Source: Zantedeschia hybrid cultivar (Eukaryota; Streptophyta; Magnoliopsida; Alismatales; Araceae). From it: DNA of 64,000 nucleotides. Position numbers and translations under genes: made by a program. A model generated the notes under the pieces. It was not told where the DNA came from. It made no database searches and worked only from the letters and a program-made list of their open reading frames with translations. The DNA is taken from positions 44,554,501 through 44,618,500 of the forward strand of contig JARZZO010000006.1 in assembly GCA_030544215.1 (NCBI GenBank), in the 5' to 3' direction. Shown piece after piece: positions 23,107 through 34,942 of the stretch. Every line of letters starts with the position of its first letter. Positions within the stretch are counted from its first letter, which is position 1.

Positions 23107-24735
23107 GTGGGACATATTGCTGAAGGTGAGTCTAAGGTAGAATATAATGAGGATGATGATCCTAAAACCTACCAGGAGGCCATAGAAGGCCCAGAAGCTG
23201 GGAAATGGCGAGAAGCCATGAACTCAGAAATCCAGTCCATGTACACCAACCAAGTTTGGAACTTGGAGGACTTGCCCGAGGGTATTGTACCCATCGGATG
23301 CAAGTGGATCTTTAAGAGGAAGATCAGTGTTGATGGACGGATCGATACTTATAAGGTAAGGTTGGTGGAAAAATGATATCGTCAAAGACAAGGAATTGAC
23401 TATGACGAGACTTTCTCATCAATTACCATGATAAAATCGATCAGAGTTCTACTCGCCATTGTTGCACATTTTGATTACGAGATCTGGCAGATGGATGTGA
23501 AGACTGCCTTCCTCAATGGTAACCTTGAGGAAGAGGTGTATATGATACAACCAGAAGGTTTCATGTCTAAAGAATCTCCAGATAAAGTGTGCAAGCTTCA
23601 GAGGCCCATTTATGGACTGAAGCGAGCGTCCCGGAGCTAGAACATAAGATTTGACGAGGCTATCAAGTCTTATGACTTCATTAAGAATGAAGATCAGCCA
23701 TGTGTGTACAAGAAGACCAGTGGGAGCGCAGTCACCTTCTTAGTTCTTTATGTAGATGACATACTACTCATTGGGAATGATGTAGCTATGATGTCATTAG
23801 TAAAGATCAGGCTGTCGAAAAACTTCTCTATGAAGGATTTGGGAGAAGCATCCTACGTATTGGGAATACGGATCTATAGGGATAGATCAAAGAGGATGCT
23901 TGGAATGACCCAATCCTTGTACATAGATACCATAGTCAAAAGGTTTGGTATGAAAAATTCCAAGAGAGGTCTCATACCGATGAGATATGGAATTAATCTC
24001 TCAAAGGAGCAATCTCCTAAGACTCCTGATGAGAGGGCACTCATGGATAGAGTACCCTATGCCTCTGCCGTAGGATCTATCATGTATGCCATGGTATGTA
24101 CACGGCCTGATGTTGCATATGCTCTAAGTGTTACGAGCAGATTTCAGGATGAACTAGGCGAAGAGCACTGGAAGGCAGTGAAATGTATCCTTGAGTACTT
24201 GAGAAGAACTAAGGATATGTTTCTTGTCTATGGAGGAGGTGACTTGAAACTGCGAGGCTTTACTGACTCGAGTTTCCAGTCTGATCCAGATGATAGCAAG
24301 TCTACATCTGGATTTGTGTTTACTTTGAACGGAGGTGTAGTGTGCTGGAAGAGTTCCAAGCAAGCATCCACTGCAGATTCGACAACTGAAGCTGAGCACA
24401 TCGCTGCAGCTGAAGTTTTTAAGAAAGTAGTGTGGTTGAAGAAGTTCAGCATCGACCTTGACATAGTTTCCTACATCTTTGATCATGTTCCGCTGTTGTG
24501 CGACAACAATGGGACTATTGCACAAGTGAAAGAGCCGCGGTCTCATCAGAAATCGAAAGATATTCTGAAGCGCTTTCATCTTATCAGAGAGATCATATCC
24601 CGAGGAGATGTAAGAATGGAAAGAGTTCCATCTGTCGACAATGTAGCAGATCCACTAACAAAGCCATTGGCTCAAATTGTATTTGAGCGTTACCTAGAGT
24701 CTATAGGCTTACTGTATAAAGGTGATTGGCTTTAG
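23107..24735 (+). pseudogene. Reverse transcriptase and RNase H of Copia B1
   Basis: The frame of gag resumes. RT has WKWIFKRK-like CKWIFKRKISVDG, the first aspartate in QMDVKTAFLNGNLEEEVYM and the catalytic pair in LYVDDILLIGND (near 23750). Stops occur at TGA 23374 and TAG 23638. From 23704 the frame is open for 343 codons through RNase H (GFTDSSFQSDPDDSKSTSG, TTEAEHIAAAE, LCDNNGTIAQVKEPRSHQKS) to TAG 24733-24735, directly before the purine tract. Length and order are those of Ty1/Copia elements; the sublineage (Tork/Angela-like?) is not decided. Confidence 0.9.
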
Positions 24736-24740
24736 TCCAA

Positions 24741-24749
24741 GTGGGAGAT
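24741..24749 (+). other. Polypurine tract of Copia B1
   Basis: GTGGGAGAT before the TGTTAG start of the LTR, a few bases after the pol stop. The same is seen in B2 as GTGAGAGAT. Confidence 0.75.
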
Positions 24750-26307
24750 TGTTAGTCTTAGGTGGCCTACAAGCCAATCTGACTTTGTAATCTCGTTCAT
24801 TTATTAATATAATGGCATAATATTCATTGTGTGTAAATCGTATTAATTATCGTCTCATAATGAAGTCTGTGAACATGTGCGATAGTGATCAGATTATGAT
24901 GATATCATACTAATGAGACTGATCACTTAAACACACATATTCTTAATTGTTCCTAGTCGGAGGATATCCGAGAAGGACATCGGATATCCGGTTAGACTAG
25001 TACAGATTACTCCAGCTCATATGATGAGGGTGCCTGATCTCATAAATCACCTGTGTGGAGACACTAAGGCAAATCTGTAGGTGCTCATTGGAAAATGAGT
25101 TCACTGAACTGATCCGACTGAATCGCTGGATGGTACTGTAGCTCACTGTCAACCAGCTTAATTCTATTGTCGCAGTTGCGTGGATGGTCTTCGGACCCGA
25201 GACACTAAGGACACCCTGTCGGTGGAATTCTGTGCTTTGACCTTGGTTTATGAATCTCTAACCACATGATTCTAAACAGCCAAGGATTTGGTACAGCGGA
25301 CTACCATCGAAGGGAATTGTGTGTCAATAAGGAATCATTCGCTCTCGGTACTTAGAGGGAGAATGCTCTAGGAAGGATGCGCGGAAGTCCCTGGCCAGGG
25401 TGGACGATAATATCTGGAAATGAGTTTTTCGATATTCATCAGCGGCATCCAATCCAGGTGAGTCGACCGGTTAGGGTTTGACAGCACGCCATACCCTGAG
25501 TTGACTCGAGAGCATTGTATGAATGAAGGATTATATCCACGCAATAACTGTCGGCGGAAAGGTTCCAAGAGTGGGTTACTTAACCCCGATACTTTTCGGG
25601 TTCACGCGGTGTTGCTTGGCACCCAACGTGATCGGAGGCCCGGTTGAATTCGATGTGCGACATCAATTCGATTGATTAATTAATTAATAAAGAGTTATTA
25701 ATTGGTTAATAAAGCCAGTAAGGAGTTACTGGGCTTATTGGGCTATCAACCGGACTGGTAATTGGGCCTAGAGGGTCACACGCAAATGATTCTCAAGGCG
25801 ATGGATAAATAAGTGGGTTTTATATAAACCGGGGTTTTTTATGAAAAACCGCGTGGTTTGTATAAAATGTAGCGAACTGGCTGAGCAGGCCAAGCTGCTG
25901 CTAACCCTAGCCGCCCCTCCTCTGTTTTTCTCTCTCTCTGGTGCCCCAAAAGAATCCGGATCCCCGGATCTGCTCTGCTGCATCTTCGAATCTCGTTCAA
26001 CGGGAAATCATCTGCGCGTCGCGGCGATTGTTGCGGCGAACGGCGGAGACTTCGTGGGCTACGAAGAACGAGGAACGAGAGGATATCCGTCGCGAGGAGG
26101 ATCGCGTGGACTCTGCTAGAGGCCGGGCGGTTGCGCGGCTTGCGGTTTCACACCGACAGAACCGAACGGTTGCGGATTCGAATCCGCACACGGTAAGATT
26201 CGATAATCTGATTATTGTAATTTTAGTTTTTTCGAAACGGGAACATATCTCTGTTTTATTTTTATTTCCGCTGCGTGAGAGATCTGGACTAACCCGAGAA
26301 CCCAACA
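24750..26307 (+). repeat. 3' LTR of Copia B1
   Basis: 1558 bases from tgttagtcttagg to gagaacccaaca. It is highly similar to 17066-18504. It has a CT-rich leader-like part after the TATA candidate and a palindromic GCGGATTCGAATCCGC at about 26172. Confidence 0.9.
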
Positions 26308-26830
26308 GTGCAATAGAGGTTGACTACAGCTCAGTACAAGCAGAAGAGTTATGTAGATATCCGTAGGAGACCGCTTGAATTCGAGGTTGGGGACCACGTG
26401 TTTTTCCGAATCTCACCTTCCAAGGGTGTGATGAGATTCGGGAAGCGAGGTAAGTTGAGTCCGCGATATATTGGGCCCTTTCCCATTCTTGCTCGAATTG
26501 GGGAAACGGCGTATCAGTTAGCCTTGCTGCCCAGTTTTGTAGGAATGCACAATGTGTTCCATATTTCTTTACTGAGGAAGTATGTTTAGGACCCATCTCA
26601 TGTCTTGGACTTTTCGGAGTTGGAGGTCGCTGAGGACTTTCCTTTTCGGAATTTCCAATGAGTATTGAGGATCGCAGGGAACAGGTCCTTCGGAACAAGG
26701 TTGTTCCTCTGGTTAAGGTGATTTGGCAGCATCGCTCCAGAGGCGAGGCGACCTGGGAGTGAGAGGATGAGATGCGAGATCAGTTTCCCTACCTTTTCTC
26801 GTAAGTTCTCCTTTTTACCTATGCAATCAT
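26308..26830 (+). pseudogene. Integrase C-terminus and chromodomain remnant of G1
   Basis: The open stretch 26320-26589 reads KSYVDIRRRPLEFEVGDHVF, then the GPY/F-type module RYIGPFPILARIGETAYQLA and FHISLLRKYV, ending in TAG. After it, in changing frames, come remnants of a chromodomain (NKVVPLVKVIWQHRS-like and GEATWE-like in the nucleotide sequence at 26690-26765). A chromodomain may target integration to heterochromatin, and its presence suggests the Tekay/Del chromovirus clade (inference). Element H shows the same motif more clearly. Confidence 0.78.
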
Positions 26831-26892
26831 ATTATTAATGCTAGTTTTGTTGCGGTAATTTCGAGGACGAAATTCTTTTAAGGGGGGAAGAA

Positions 26893-28872
26893 TGTAAGGA
26901 TTGAGGTTTCAGATCTAGTTATTGGGTCAGTTTCGGTGTCGGACCCCTTGGTTTGGGCCCTTGTGGGGCTAGGGCATAGGTTCTTTATCACTCGACGCTG
27001 TTCAAACGACGTCCTGTTAGGGGGACGCATTTTAGAGTGTGCCACGTAGGGGCCACGTGGGCCAGTTTCAAGTCTCGAGAGTACGGCCCCGGTCTTGTAG
27101 TCTGAATGGCGTCGGTATTGGGCGACGCGTTTTAGCTAGTTTTGGTTTAACCTCACGAATCCTCCTTCCTTTCCCTCATTTCTCTCATCTTCCTCTCTCT
27201 CCTCCCTCTCTCCGATCCCTTCTCTCTCCCTTCCCCTTCTCCTTCCTTTCCTCTCCCTCTACTCCATCAACCCCCCTCCCCCCCCAAACTTCCACCACTA
27301 CCACTACTATTTCCTCCGCGGCGTATTGTTCTCCGGACGGCAGCCGACGTCCCGATGGAGTAACGGTGTCTACAGCGGTACCGGCGGTGGCTTGTGGCAT
27401 GGCGGTTCGGCGGCTTGGAGCTCGGAGGAGTTCAAGTAGCCAGTAGGGTGACGATCTCTGTTGTGTTTTGAATAAAACTATATTTTTCCCGCTTTAGAGC
27501 ATGTTTAGGGGATTTTCGGGGTGAAAATGGTCACTTTATAAATTGGGGAATGGTAGGTTTTAACGAGTATTTGGATTCTCCTCCTCCTTCCTTATTCTGG
27601 TACGTTTTTATGCAATTTGGGAGAAGAAATTCCACTTTTAGTGCTCGAGAAGGCTGGGGGAATCTATTTGTGAATGCTAAATGGCGTCTTGCGACAACGA
27701 CTCCATCTTGAATGGCGGTTGCTTCCCAAGACGCAATTTAGCCCAGTTCATCCTGAGCCCTGATTCTGTTTCTGTCGTGAATGATGACCAGGGACGGTGA
27801 CGCCTTTTAAAAGGTGACTACCTTGCACGACGCGATTTAGGCCATCTTCTGAGGCCAGGTTTTACATGAACCAGTATAGGAGTCTTGAATGACGTCGGCC
27901 ACGGGCGACGCAATTCAAGACAGAACTTCATTAATCCATGTAACTAATACGTGTTTACATTGCTAGATAGTTTGGTTAAAATGCATGCTTAAAACCATAT
28001 TTTGAAGTCGAGGATTTCTACGTGATTGGATTGCATTGTGACGTGTTTTGTGCGATCATGGACTTAGAGTGACAGTTGTTAGCGCTTAGGCACCCTGTGT
28101 CGGTGTGGGAGTGACACGGCGCCGGTGTTGGAGTGGTGGGGTGATGCCTAGAGAGAGGGTCACCTGGTTTACCCCGGAGTATAGCTAGTACTGGTGTGGG
28201 AGTGGTACATTCGAAGTGTCACTCGTGCTAGGGGAAGCAGAACCACCTAGAGCCGGTCAGGCCGGAGTAGCCAGCGCGCTATCCGAGGGGTTGCTGTTTG
28301 GTCTCAGCGGGTTGGTGTTTTCCGCGTTCGGTCGCGTGGTTTGCGTGTTTAGTCGAGACGCTGGTTGTGGACTCCATGGTGGAGTGGTTTCAGAGTTGTG
28401 TTTACTGCTTTATTTATTTAAATTGCCTTTATTCGTATTGTTGCACTTGTGAGTGCGTGAGTGGGTGGTGGGGATCGAAGGATCCCTTTTGAGTCTACTT
28501 CAGTGAGACTCACCCCGTGCGGTTTGCAGGTGAGGGTTCCAGGTAGGTGTAATGTGGAGGGTTTTGTCTCAGGTTGCGCGCCAGCAGCCATCGTTCCGGG
28601 GTATGCCTCGATGTAGTTGTTATTTTCCTTTCATGCCTGTACGCTTAGTTACTTCTTTTCAGTTGGAATATGTAATTATTTGTTGAGTCAAGTTGAATTG
28701 TAATAATTTTTAATTCCTGCACTTCTTTTACAATTCAATGTGATGTGTATGTTTAGCTTAGTTTATCATTTATTTCTCAGACTTATCGATATCTTGGTTT
28801 GGCTCCAAATTTTAATGATTCGGTACCCATTTAGTAATCGGATCACCGATTATAGGGTGGCGGGTCATTACA
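26893..28872 (+). repeat. 3' LTR of G1
   Basis: 1980 bases, tgtaaggattgagg to gggtcattaca, after AAGGGGGGAAGAA. It carries quasi-palindrome units, for example 27103-27134, and others near 27005, 27680 and 27890. It is homologous to 34943-36807 and 58052-59748 and more distantly to the C LTRs. Confidence 0.88.
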
Positions 28873-29307
28873 GATCTATAGTTTGTAGAGGGTGATCATG
28901 TGTTCTTAAAAGTCTCTCTTACTAGAGGTGTGATTCGATTAGGTAAACGTGGGAAGCTGAACCCACATTACATCGGGCCATTTCAGATTTTAGCTCCGGT
29001 GGGCAGAGTAGCTTACCAGTTAGCGTTGCCACCTGAATTTGCTGGAGTTCATGGTGTTTTTCATGTATCAATGTTAAGAAAGTATGTGTATGACCTAGCT
29101 TATGTTATTGATCACACTACATAGAAAATTAAAGTAGATTGGACATTTGAAGAAGGACCTATTCGTATTCTGGATTGAAAGGTGGAAGAATTAAGGTCAA
29201 AGAGTATTCCAATGGTCAAAGTGTTATGGCGTCATCACTCAATGGAAGAGGCTACCTGGGAATTGGAGGGGAAGATGCAGACAAAGTTTCCAGATCTATT
29301 CAGGTGA
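28873..29307 (+). pseudogene. Integrase C-terminus and chromodomain of H
   Basis: Reads EGDHVFLKVSLTRGVIRLGK, HYIGPFQILAPVGRVAYQLA and VFHVSMLRKYVYDLAYVI, then a TAG, a further TGA, and the chromodomain segment VKVLWRHHSMEEATWELE, closing FPDLFR with stops at about 29305. The WRHH...EEATWE signature is that of chromodomains at the end of Tekay/Del-type integrases. In-frame stops separate the two parts. The start lies in the part displaced by G1. Confidence 0.82.
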
Positions 29308-29699
29308 TAATATTTCAATTTTGAGGACAAAATTATTTTAAGGAGGAGAGAATATGTAACATTCAATTATTAGCATATAATTAGCATAATTATGTTATTA
29401 ATTAATTTTGAGCTAATACATTATGTATGTTAAGATATGCACAAAGATTAAACTTGGTTGGTTAAATCCCATAGAATAATTAGATATGATCAATTGTGAT
29501 AGAAAACTTAGTGTAAATCATAATCGGATTTAGATTAGAATGATTAATTGGAGATTAAGGGTAAGTATATAATTATTAAAAGTAGGATGATTATTTTGAA
29601 TAATTAATTTATATAGTAGAAAACTAAAATCTATGGTTAGAAATTTGTACTTTATTAATTAATGCTTATCCAAAAAATATTAGTATTTTATTAAATAAT

Positions 29700-29860
29700 G
29701 GGATGGTCAAAGTTAGTATCGACCTTGGTTAAAGTTAGTTGGATGGTAAAGTTAGTTTAAGCTTAGTTAAAGTTAGTGGGATGGTCAAAGTTAGTATTAA
29801 CCATGGTTAAAGTTAGTGAGATGGTTAAGTTAGTATAACTTGATGGTTAGAAATAATTTA
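29700..29860 (+). repeat. Short tandem repeat in the H LTR
   Basis: About four imperfect units built on GGTTAAAGTTAGT and GGGATGGTCAAAGTTAGTAT. Confidence 0.7.
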
Positions 29861-30398
29861 TTTTTAACTTATTTAACTAACCATGGTAATACTAACAAGG
29901 CCCTTCCTATTTAAAAGACACTAACTTGGATTTTGACCTTGGTTTGCTATTTTCTCTAGAGCAAAACGTGGGGAGCAGCAAGGGAAGGATTTAGAAGGCC
30001 ATCTTTGAGGGTTCTTGGTGTTCTTGAAGAGTTCTTGGTGTTCTTGAAGATGGTAGGTAGCATGGGTGCCAGTTTCTTAACAGTTTAGCTTAGTTAATCA
30101 TAAGAAATAAATAAATCTTTAATATTTTTATTTTATATCTTCAAATTATATGTTCCTGTGATGGTCATAGGTTTTAAATAGTTGCATGATGTAGGGATTT
30201 AAATTTTAAAAGCCTAGAATAGATTAAGTATAGTAGAAGTTAAATTTCTGCAACCAGACTTTTCTGTAACTCTTATGAAAGCAGGGTAACCTATAAATGT
30301 TTATGATTTTATTTTGAATATAAAACTTATGAAAATTTTATGACATAATTATTGCATGATTGGACATCTCTAAAAAGATCTGCATAAATTTTTATGTT

Positions 30399-30850
30399 CA
30401 TATGATGATGCTTCCAGGTCAGGTAACTGGGTACAATTTGTAGTTATAGTTTTCGGACTTCATTTGATAGCATGTTAGTAAAGACATTTTAGTAATTTAT
30501 ATATGTCACAAAATAATCTAAAATTTTTATGACAAAATACTTTTACTATTATAAATATTTAATTTTTTTTTATGAATTATTATATTCATATGTTGATGGT
30601 TCCAGGTCAGGTAATATGATATAATTTGTAGATATAGTTTTCAGACTTCATTTGATAGCATGTTAGAACATAAATTGTAGTAATTTATATATATTACCAA
30701 ATAATCTAAAATATTTATGACATAATACTCATACCATTATACAGTTTCAAAAAAAGTTTCATGAATTTTTATTTTCATATGAGGATGCTTTCAAGTCTAA
30801 TAACAGGGTATAATTTGTAGATACAGGTTTCGGATATTCATATGATAATG
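30399..30850 (+). repeat. 188-base tandem repeat in the H LTR
   Basis: CATATGATGATGCTTCCAGG and its variants start at 30399, 30587 and 30776 (steps of 188 and 189), each followed by a conserved TACAATTTGTAGxTATAGTTTTCGGA block. There are roughly two and a half copies. Confidence 0.85.
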
Positions 30851-32941
30851 ATTCCTTGTGTGTGTAGCAAGGTTCATATTCCACTCTGACATTTTAGTAA
30901 CTCAGGGATAACATCCTGATGTTTGATTTTTATGCTATCTTTGTGGTGAGCCATTTGAGCCCAAATTTTTAAAAAATGTGCCAAATGTAAATTAGTATAA
31001 TATTTGAAATTTTTAGGATTTTTGAAAGTACTTTTATACATTAATAAAATCAGTATTTTAAATGTGGATAGATTACTTCTACAGGAGATTTGTGATTACT
31101 TATATGTGTTGCCTGAGTTTATAACAAGTTGCATTTAATTCAGCTTAGAACTTGATTTATTTAGATTTTTAATTATGATTTGGATCTATTCTCAGTTTAT
31201 GAACTCTTGAAAGAAAATCACTAAAGTGGTTAGTTAGTTTCGTATGTAAATATTGTTGTAGTTACATAAACATTAAGTTTATTCTCATAATATTAATCAA
31301 GCATGCCGATCGGACATAGCTAGTATATGAGAATAGTTCTGGGGAAATGGTGGTAATATGTCCACCAGGACCCATTTATTATGGGGCTGCGTGCTACACC
31401 TAAAAAGGTGGGAGCTACCTCCAGAACCCATTAACTCTGTTACTCGGGGGCCGCAAGTAGAAATCCTTTGTTAAGGTAGGGTGACGACCCTCGGGGTAGC
31501 GCTACGCCCATGACTTGGCTCTATACATACTTAGGAGCTCAGTTTCTGGTTCATACTGGCGGTTGGATGTGTGGCCGGACACCTTTATAATAATTGGAAC
31601 CCTATGGTCTGAAAAATTATATCTTGCAATCTATATGTTATTTTAGCAAATCAACTTAATACTCTTAAGTTCTGTATTTTGGCCCTGTTCATATCTTGAT
31701 AAGCCTGTGTAGCTTTGTTCAAAGTTGGAATGATATTATGAATCATGTATCTCAATTTACTGATTGACATACAATTCTGATGCACATATGTATTATGTAG
31801 TAGTTTTGTTTTATGTTATGTTTAATGTTCTTATGCAATGTACATATTCTGCTTCAATTATTTTGGTTGGCAAATTCTTATAAAGGTAGCCTCATCTGCC
31901 TACTGAGTTGCTATTTCTTTGGAACTCACGCCTATTTTTCAAGTGATCGGACAGAGGGAGCAACAAAGTAAGATTGGAGTGAGGTCACTCAGTTCGCGTA
32001 GAGTTTTTTCTTTTTGGGTGAGCCTAGAGGACTAAATCTATTTTAGTTTAAATATACAGTGAAGATCCTTGCATGTAAAAATGACAATCTACTATATAGA
32101 GCTTTGGTATAATGTTGTGAACGGTAGAACTTTCTTAGTATTTAGGCTTTTCTTACAAATTTTTATATTGTGCTTCCTTCTAAAACATAGTATCCTCCTA
32201 ATTGTCTATTTTGAGGGGTCTTTTCCCCCGATTGCACTTTGGCCATCTCTTTAATTATCTTGTATATTACGGATTATCGGGCCGGGACGTGACAATATGT
32301 GAATTCCACAATAGGCAAGTGCAAAACATTTTTGAATTTTAAAATTAAAATCCAATTCTAATTATGTCATATGGGCAAATTGGGGTTATTAGGTTTTAAT
32401 GGAAATAAAGGGGTTTTAATGGGTTAAGGGAAATAGGGTAAAAAGGCTCAACCTGGCCTGGTTCGGTTCATCCAGCAAGCGGACCCGGTCCGACTGGGTT
32501 TAGGGCACTGCGGCCCAGCCGTCTGGTAGGGCTGCCGGCGGTCCGGTTCTAAGTGTAGGTCGAGCACCCTTTTCTCTCTTCCAATTTCTAGTTTTCTCAA
32601 GAAAGGAGGAACAAGAGCCCTATTTTGCAGCCACTTGTGGCCACTCCGGCGCCGGCTTAGATGCCTACAGTGACCGGCCATTGTCTTAGAGCCTTCTAGG
32701 CTACCCAATCAACTCTCCGGGACACCAACATCTCCCAAATGGCGCCGGTGAGAACCCCGTTCTTCATCATATGAAGAACTCTGAAAATCCCCAAAATAAT
32801 TTTAATTTTTACACAAAAATAAGAGATCGAATCACAACAATCATCTCATGATCATTAACCTTGCATAAAAATTAAAACGACGCATGGAATAATTCTTGAA
32901 AAAATTAATTTAGAGATCGAAATAGACAAGAAACAGTGGAA

Positions 32942-32957
32942 CCTGGCTTTAATACCA
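32942..32957 (-). other. Primer binding site of Copia D
   Basis: Minus strand TGGTATTAAAGCCAGG, one base after the LTR end CCCAACA. Initiator-Met type. Confidence 0.8.
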
Positions 32958-32958
32958 A

Positions 32959-33955
32959 TGTTGGGATCTCGTGTTTCTCGAGATCACAAACGTAGTGGAA
33001 AAACAAAAATTAAATCAACTGTAATCCTTGTTCGTTTTGATAAACTAAAATTATTTAGAATGGGTAATCGGATATTACCGTGTGCGGATTCAAATCCGCA
33101 TCAGAACGGTTCCATCGGAGTGACACCGTCAGCCATGCAAATGCTCGGCCTCTAGTGAAGTCCACGCGATCCTCATCGCGGTGGATTTCCTTACAATCCT
33201 CGTTCTTTGCAGCCCACGAGCGATTCGCCGTTCGCCGCAACGACCGCTGCAACACGCGGTCGAATTCCCCCCGGACGGGAGTCGGGGAAGACGGCGATGC
33301 AGTCTCCAGAGAGGAGAGAGAGCATGGGCGCCAGAGAGAGAGAGAGGGAGAGAGGAGGGGGCGGCTAGGGTTGAGCAGTAGCCTGCCCTGCTCAGCCCGT
33401 TCGCTACATTTTATATTAACTGCGTGATTTTTCACAAAAACCCCTAGTTTAATATAAAACCCACTTTAAATCCATCACCTTGGGAATCATTTGCGTATGA
33501 CCCTCTAAGCCCAATTACCAGTCCGGTTAATGGCCCATTAAGCCCAGTGACCGCTCACTGACTTAATTAATTAATTAATAACTCATATTAATTAATTAAT
33601 TGATCGAATCAATGTCGCACATTGAGTTCGGTCGGGCTTCCGATCACGTTGGGTGCCAAGCAACACCGCGTGAACTTGGAAGGTATTGGGGTTAAGTAAC
33701 CCACTCTTGGAACCTTTTTGTCAACAGTAACCGCATGGATATAATCTTTCATTCGCACAATGCCCTTGAGTCAATTAAGGGTATGGTGTACCCTCAAACC
33801 CTAACCGGTCGACTCACTTGGATCAGATGCTGCCATATAATATTGGAAAACTCTTTTCTCGATATTATCGTTCGCCCTTGCCAGGGACTTCTACGTATCC
33901 TTCCTAGAGCATTCTCTCTCTAAGTACCAAGAGCGAATGATTCCTTATTGACACT
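32959..33955 (-). repeat. Partial 5' LTR of Copia D
   Basis: It aligns on the minus strand with 25320-26307 (GACACTTTxx side to CCCAACA). It is cut at 33955 by unrelated sequence starting tgatgcgtatttt. Confidence 0.82.
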
Positions 33956-34937
33956 TGATGCGTATTTTAATGCCGTCGTTAAAACACAAATATCATCAAC
34001 CTTAAATTCCGATTCTCACACAAAATTATTTGAAAATAGTGTGGTGATGAGATCGGGTCGATCCACGAGGAAATAGAAATCTAATTTTGAAAACTTTGGA
34101 TTTTGAATGAAATTGGATTTTCGATATTGTGCTCTAGTTGAAAACTTCTAAGGGGCGTACTCTAAGCTTAAGGAATGGCCTAATGTGTAGATATAATTTA
34201 TAGCTGGACCATTTCTTCCCTTCTCCCTAAGGGGTGTACTCCAAGCTTAAAGAATGGCCTAAGCTGACTAAGGGTCATACCATCAAATGTGATCACAGAC
34301 ACAAGCACAATAAAAGCATAATGAACCTAGATTAGGTTATTAAAGAATAATTAGGGAATTAATATAACAAATAATTAAGCTCTTTTGATCTATGTAATAT
34401 GTTGGTCTTTAGGTTGTGTTTATTTCAAACCCACAAAAAAATGGATATTTCAAAAAAAAAAAAAGGATATTTCGAAACCCACAAAAAAATGGATATTTCA
34501 AAAAAAAAAAAAGGATATTTCAAAACCCACAAAAAATGGATATTTCAAAACCATAAAAAAATGGATATTTCAAAACCATACAAAAAAAATAGATATTTCA
34601 AAACTATACAAAAAAATGGATATTTCAACTACAAAAAAATGGATATTTGAATATGTTGAAATTTCAATTAGCATCCACTTGTCACACCATGTGTGTTGCA
34701 TTTTTTTATTTCCAATGAACATCTGCATGCTTGTATGTTGCATTTTAAATTATTTCCTTCAATTTATTTCGCCTTCATTAAATAAAGGGTTTGCCCCTTG
34801 ACCCATCTACCAAGGATAGGATCAAGTAGTCAGTTTCTTAACCGGGCAAGGGGCTAAGCCAGAACAGACACTTAACTTGTTTGTTCAAGTCATGCGTAGG
34901 GCAAAGGTACGCAAAGAAGATTCAGAGGTGGAAAAGA
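33956..34937. other. Unassigned stretch
   Basis: No coding frame or known element is recognised. It begins tgatgcgtattttaatgcc right at the broken Copia D LTR, contains ggtcgatccacgaggaa (34056-34072), and two copies of a phrase like aaggggcgtactctaagcttaaggaatggcctaa (34151 and 34216). It also holds the minisatellite at 34425-34655. It could be an end of another LTR element, but no paired terminus was found. Confidence 0.4.
34425..34655 (+). repeat. A-rich minisatellite
   Basis: About nine imperfect copies of ATGGATATTTCAAAA separated by A runs or CCACAAAAA or CATACAAAA, with variable spacing of about 22-27 bases. Confidence 0.85.
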
Positions 34938-34942
34938 CAGTC
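34938..34942. repeat. Target site duplication cagtc, left copy (solo LTR)
   Basis: Matches 36808-36812 on the other side of the LTR. Confidence 0.88.

Larger units (their letters stand above)
17066..26307 (+). mobile_element. Copia element B1, near full length, 5' LTR cut by element A
   Basis: Order: 5' LTR (first 120 bases displaced off the window by A), Met-tRNA primer site, a 2.8-kb leader, gag, protease, integrase, RT, RNase H, purine tract, 3' LTR. The order IN before RT defines Ty1/Copia. The visible 1439 bases of the 5' LTR plus the missing 120 give 1559, against 1558 in the 3' LTR, which supports the reading. It lies in the integrase region of G1: the right flank gtgcaatagaggttgac matches gtgcaacagaggttgac at 63809 in element K, and the expected TSD is gtgca. 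Confidence 0.88.
26308..28872 (+). mobile_element. Gypsy G1, right-hand end (host of Copia B1)
   Basis: The rest of G1 lies to the left, beyond the nested elements. The visible part is the integrase C-terminus, chromodomain remnant, purine tract (about 26880-26892) and 3' LTR. The sequence is close to element K (63800-64000), so G1 and K are one family. Its right flank gatct starts integrase sequence of element H, so G1 had inserted there. Confidence 0.8.
28873..32294 (+). mobile_element. Gypsy H, right-hand end (host of G1)
   Basis: Integrase/chromodomain end plus a 2940-base LTR unlike those of C, G1 and K. It ends gggacgtgaca at 32294, and the sequence beyond is Copia D leader, so H had inserted into D. 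The expected TSD is atatg. Confidence 0.78.
29355..32294 (+). repeat. 3' LTR of H
   Basis: It starts tgtaacattcaatt after AAGGAGGAGAGAATA and ends gacgtgaca. It is AT-rich and has two internal tandem repeat tracts. I saw none of the 32-bp quasi-palindromes in it. It carries a GC-richer stretch around 31310-31560. Confidence 0.82.
32295..33955 (-). mobile_element. Copia D fragment: leader and part of 5' LTR
   Basis: The minus strand carries LTR sequence of the B1 family, then a Met-tRNA primer site, then leader. The leader matches B1 in pieces such as TTAAAACCCCTTTAT near 32400. The rest of D would lie left of element H, off the window. The LTR stops abruptly at 33955, about 560 bases before its expected start. 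Confidence 0.8.

Noticed and set aside
23700..24735. An intact host gene (343 open codons)
   Set aside because: It is the RT/RNase H end of Copia B1, in frame with upstream pol that has stops.
33951..34871. 33956-34866 as an inserted element with TSD acact
   Set aside because: acact recurs near 34868, but the Copia LTR does not resume after it and no matching termini are visible.
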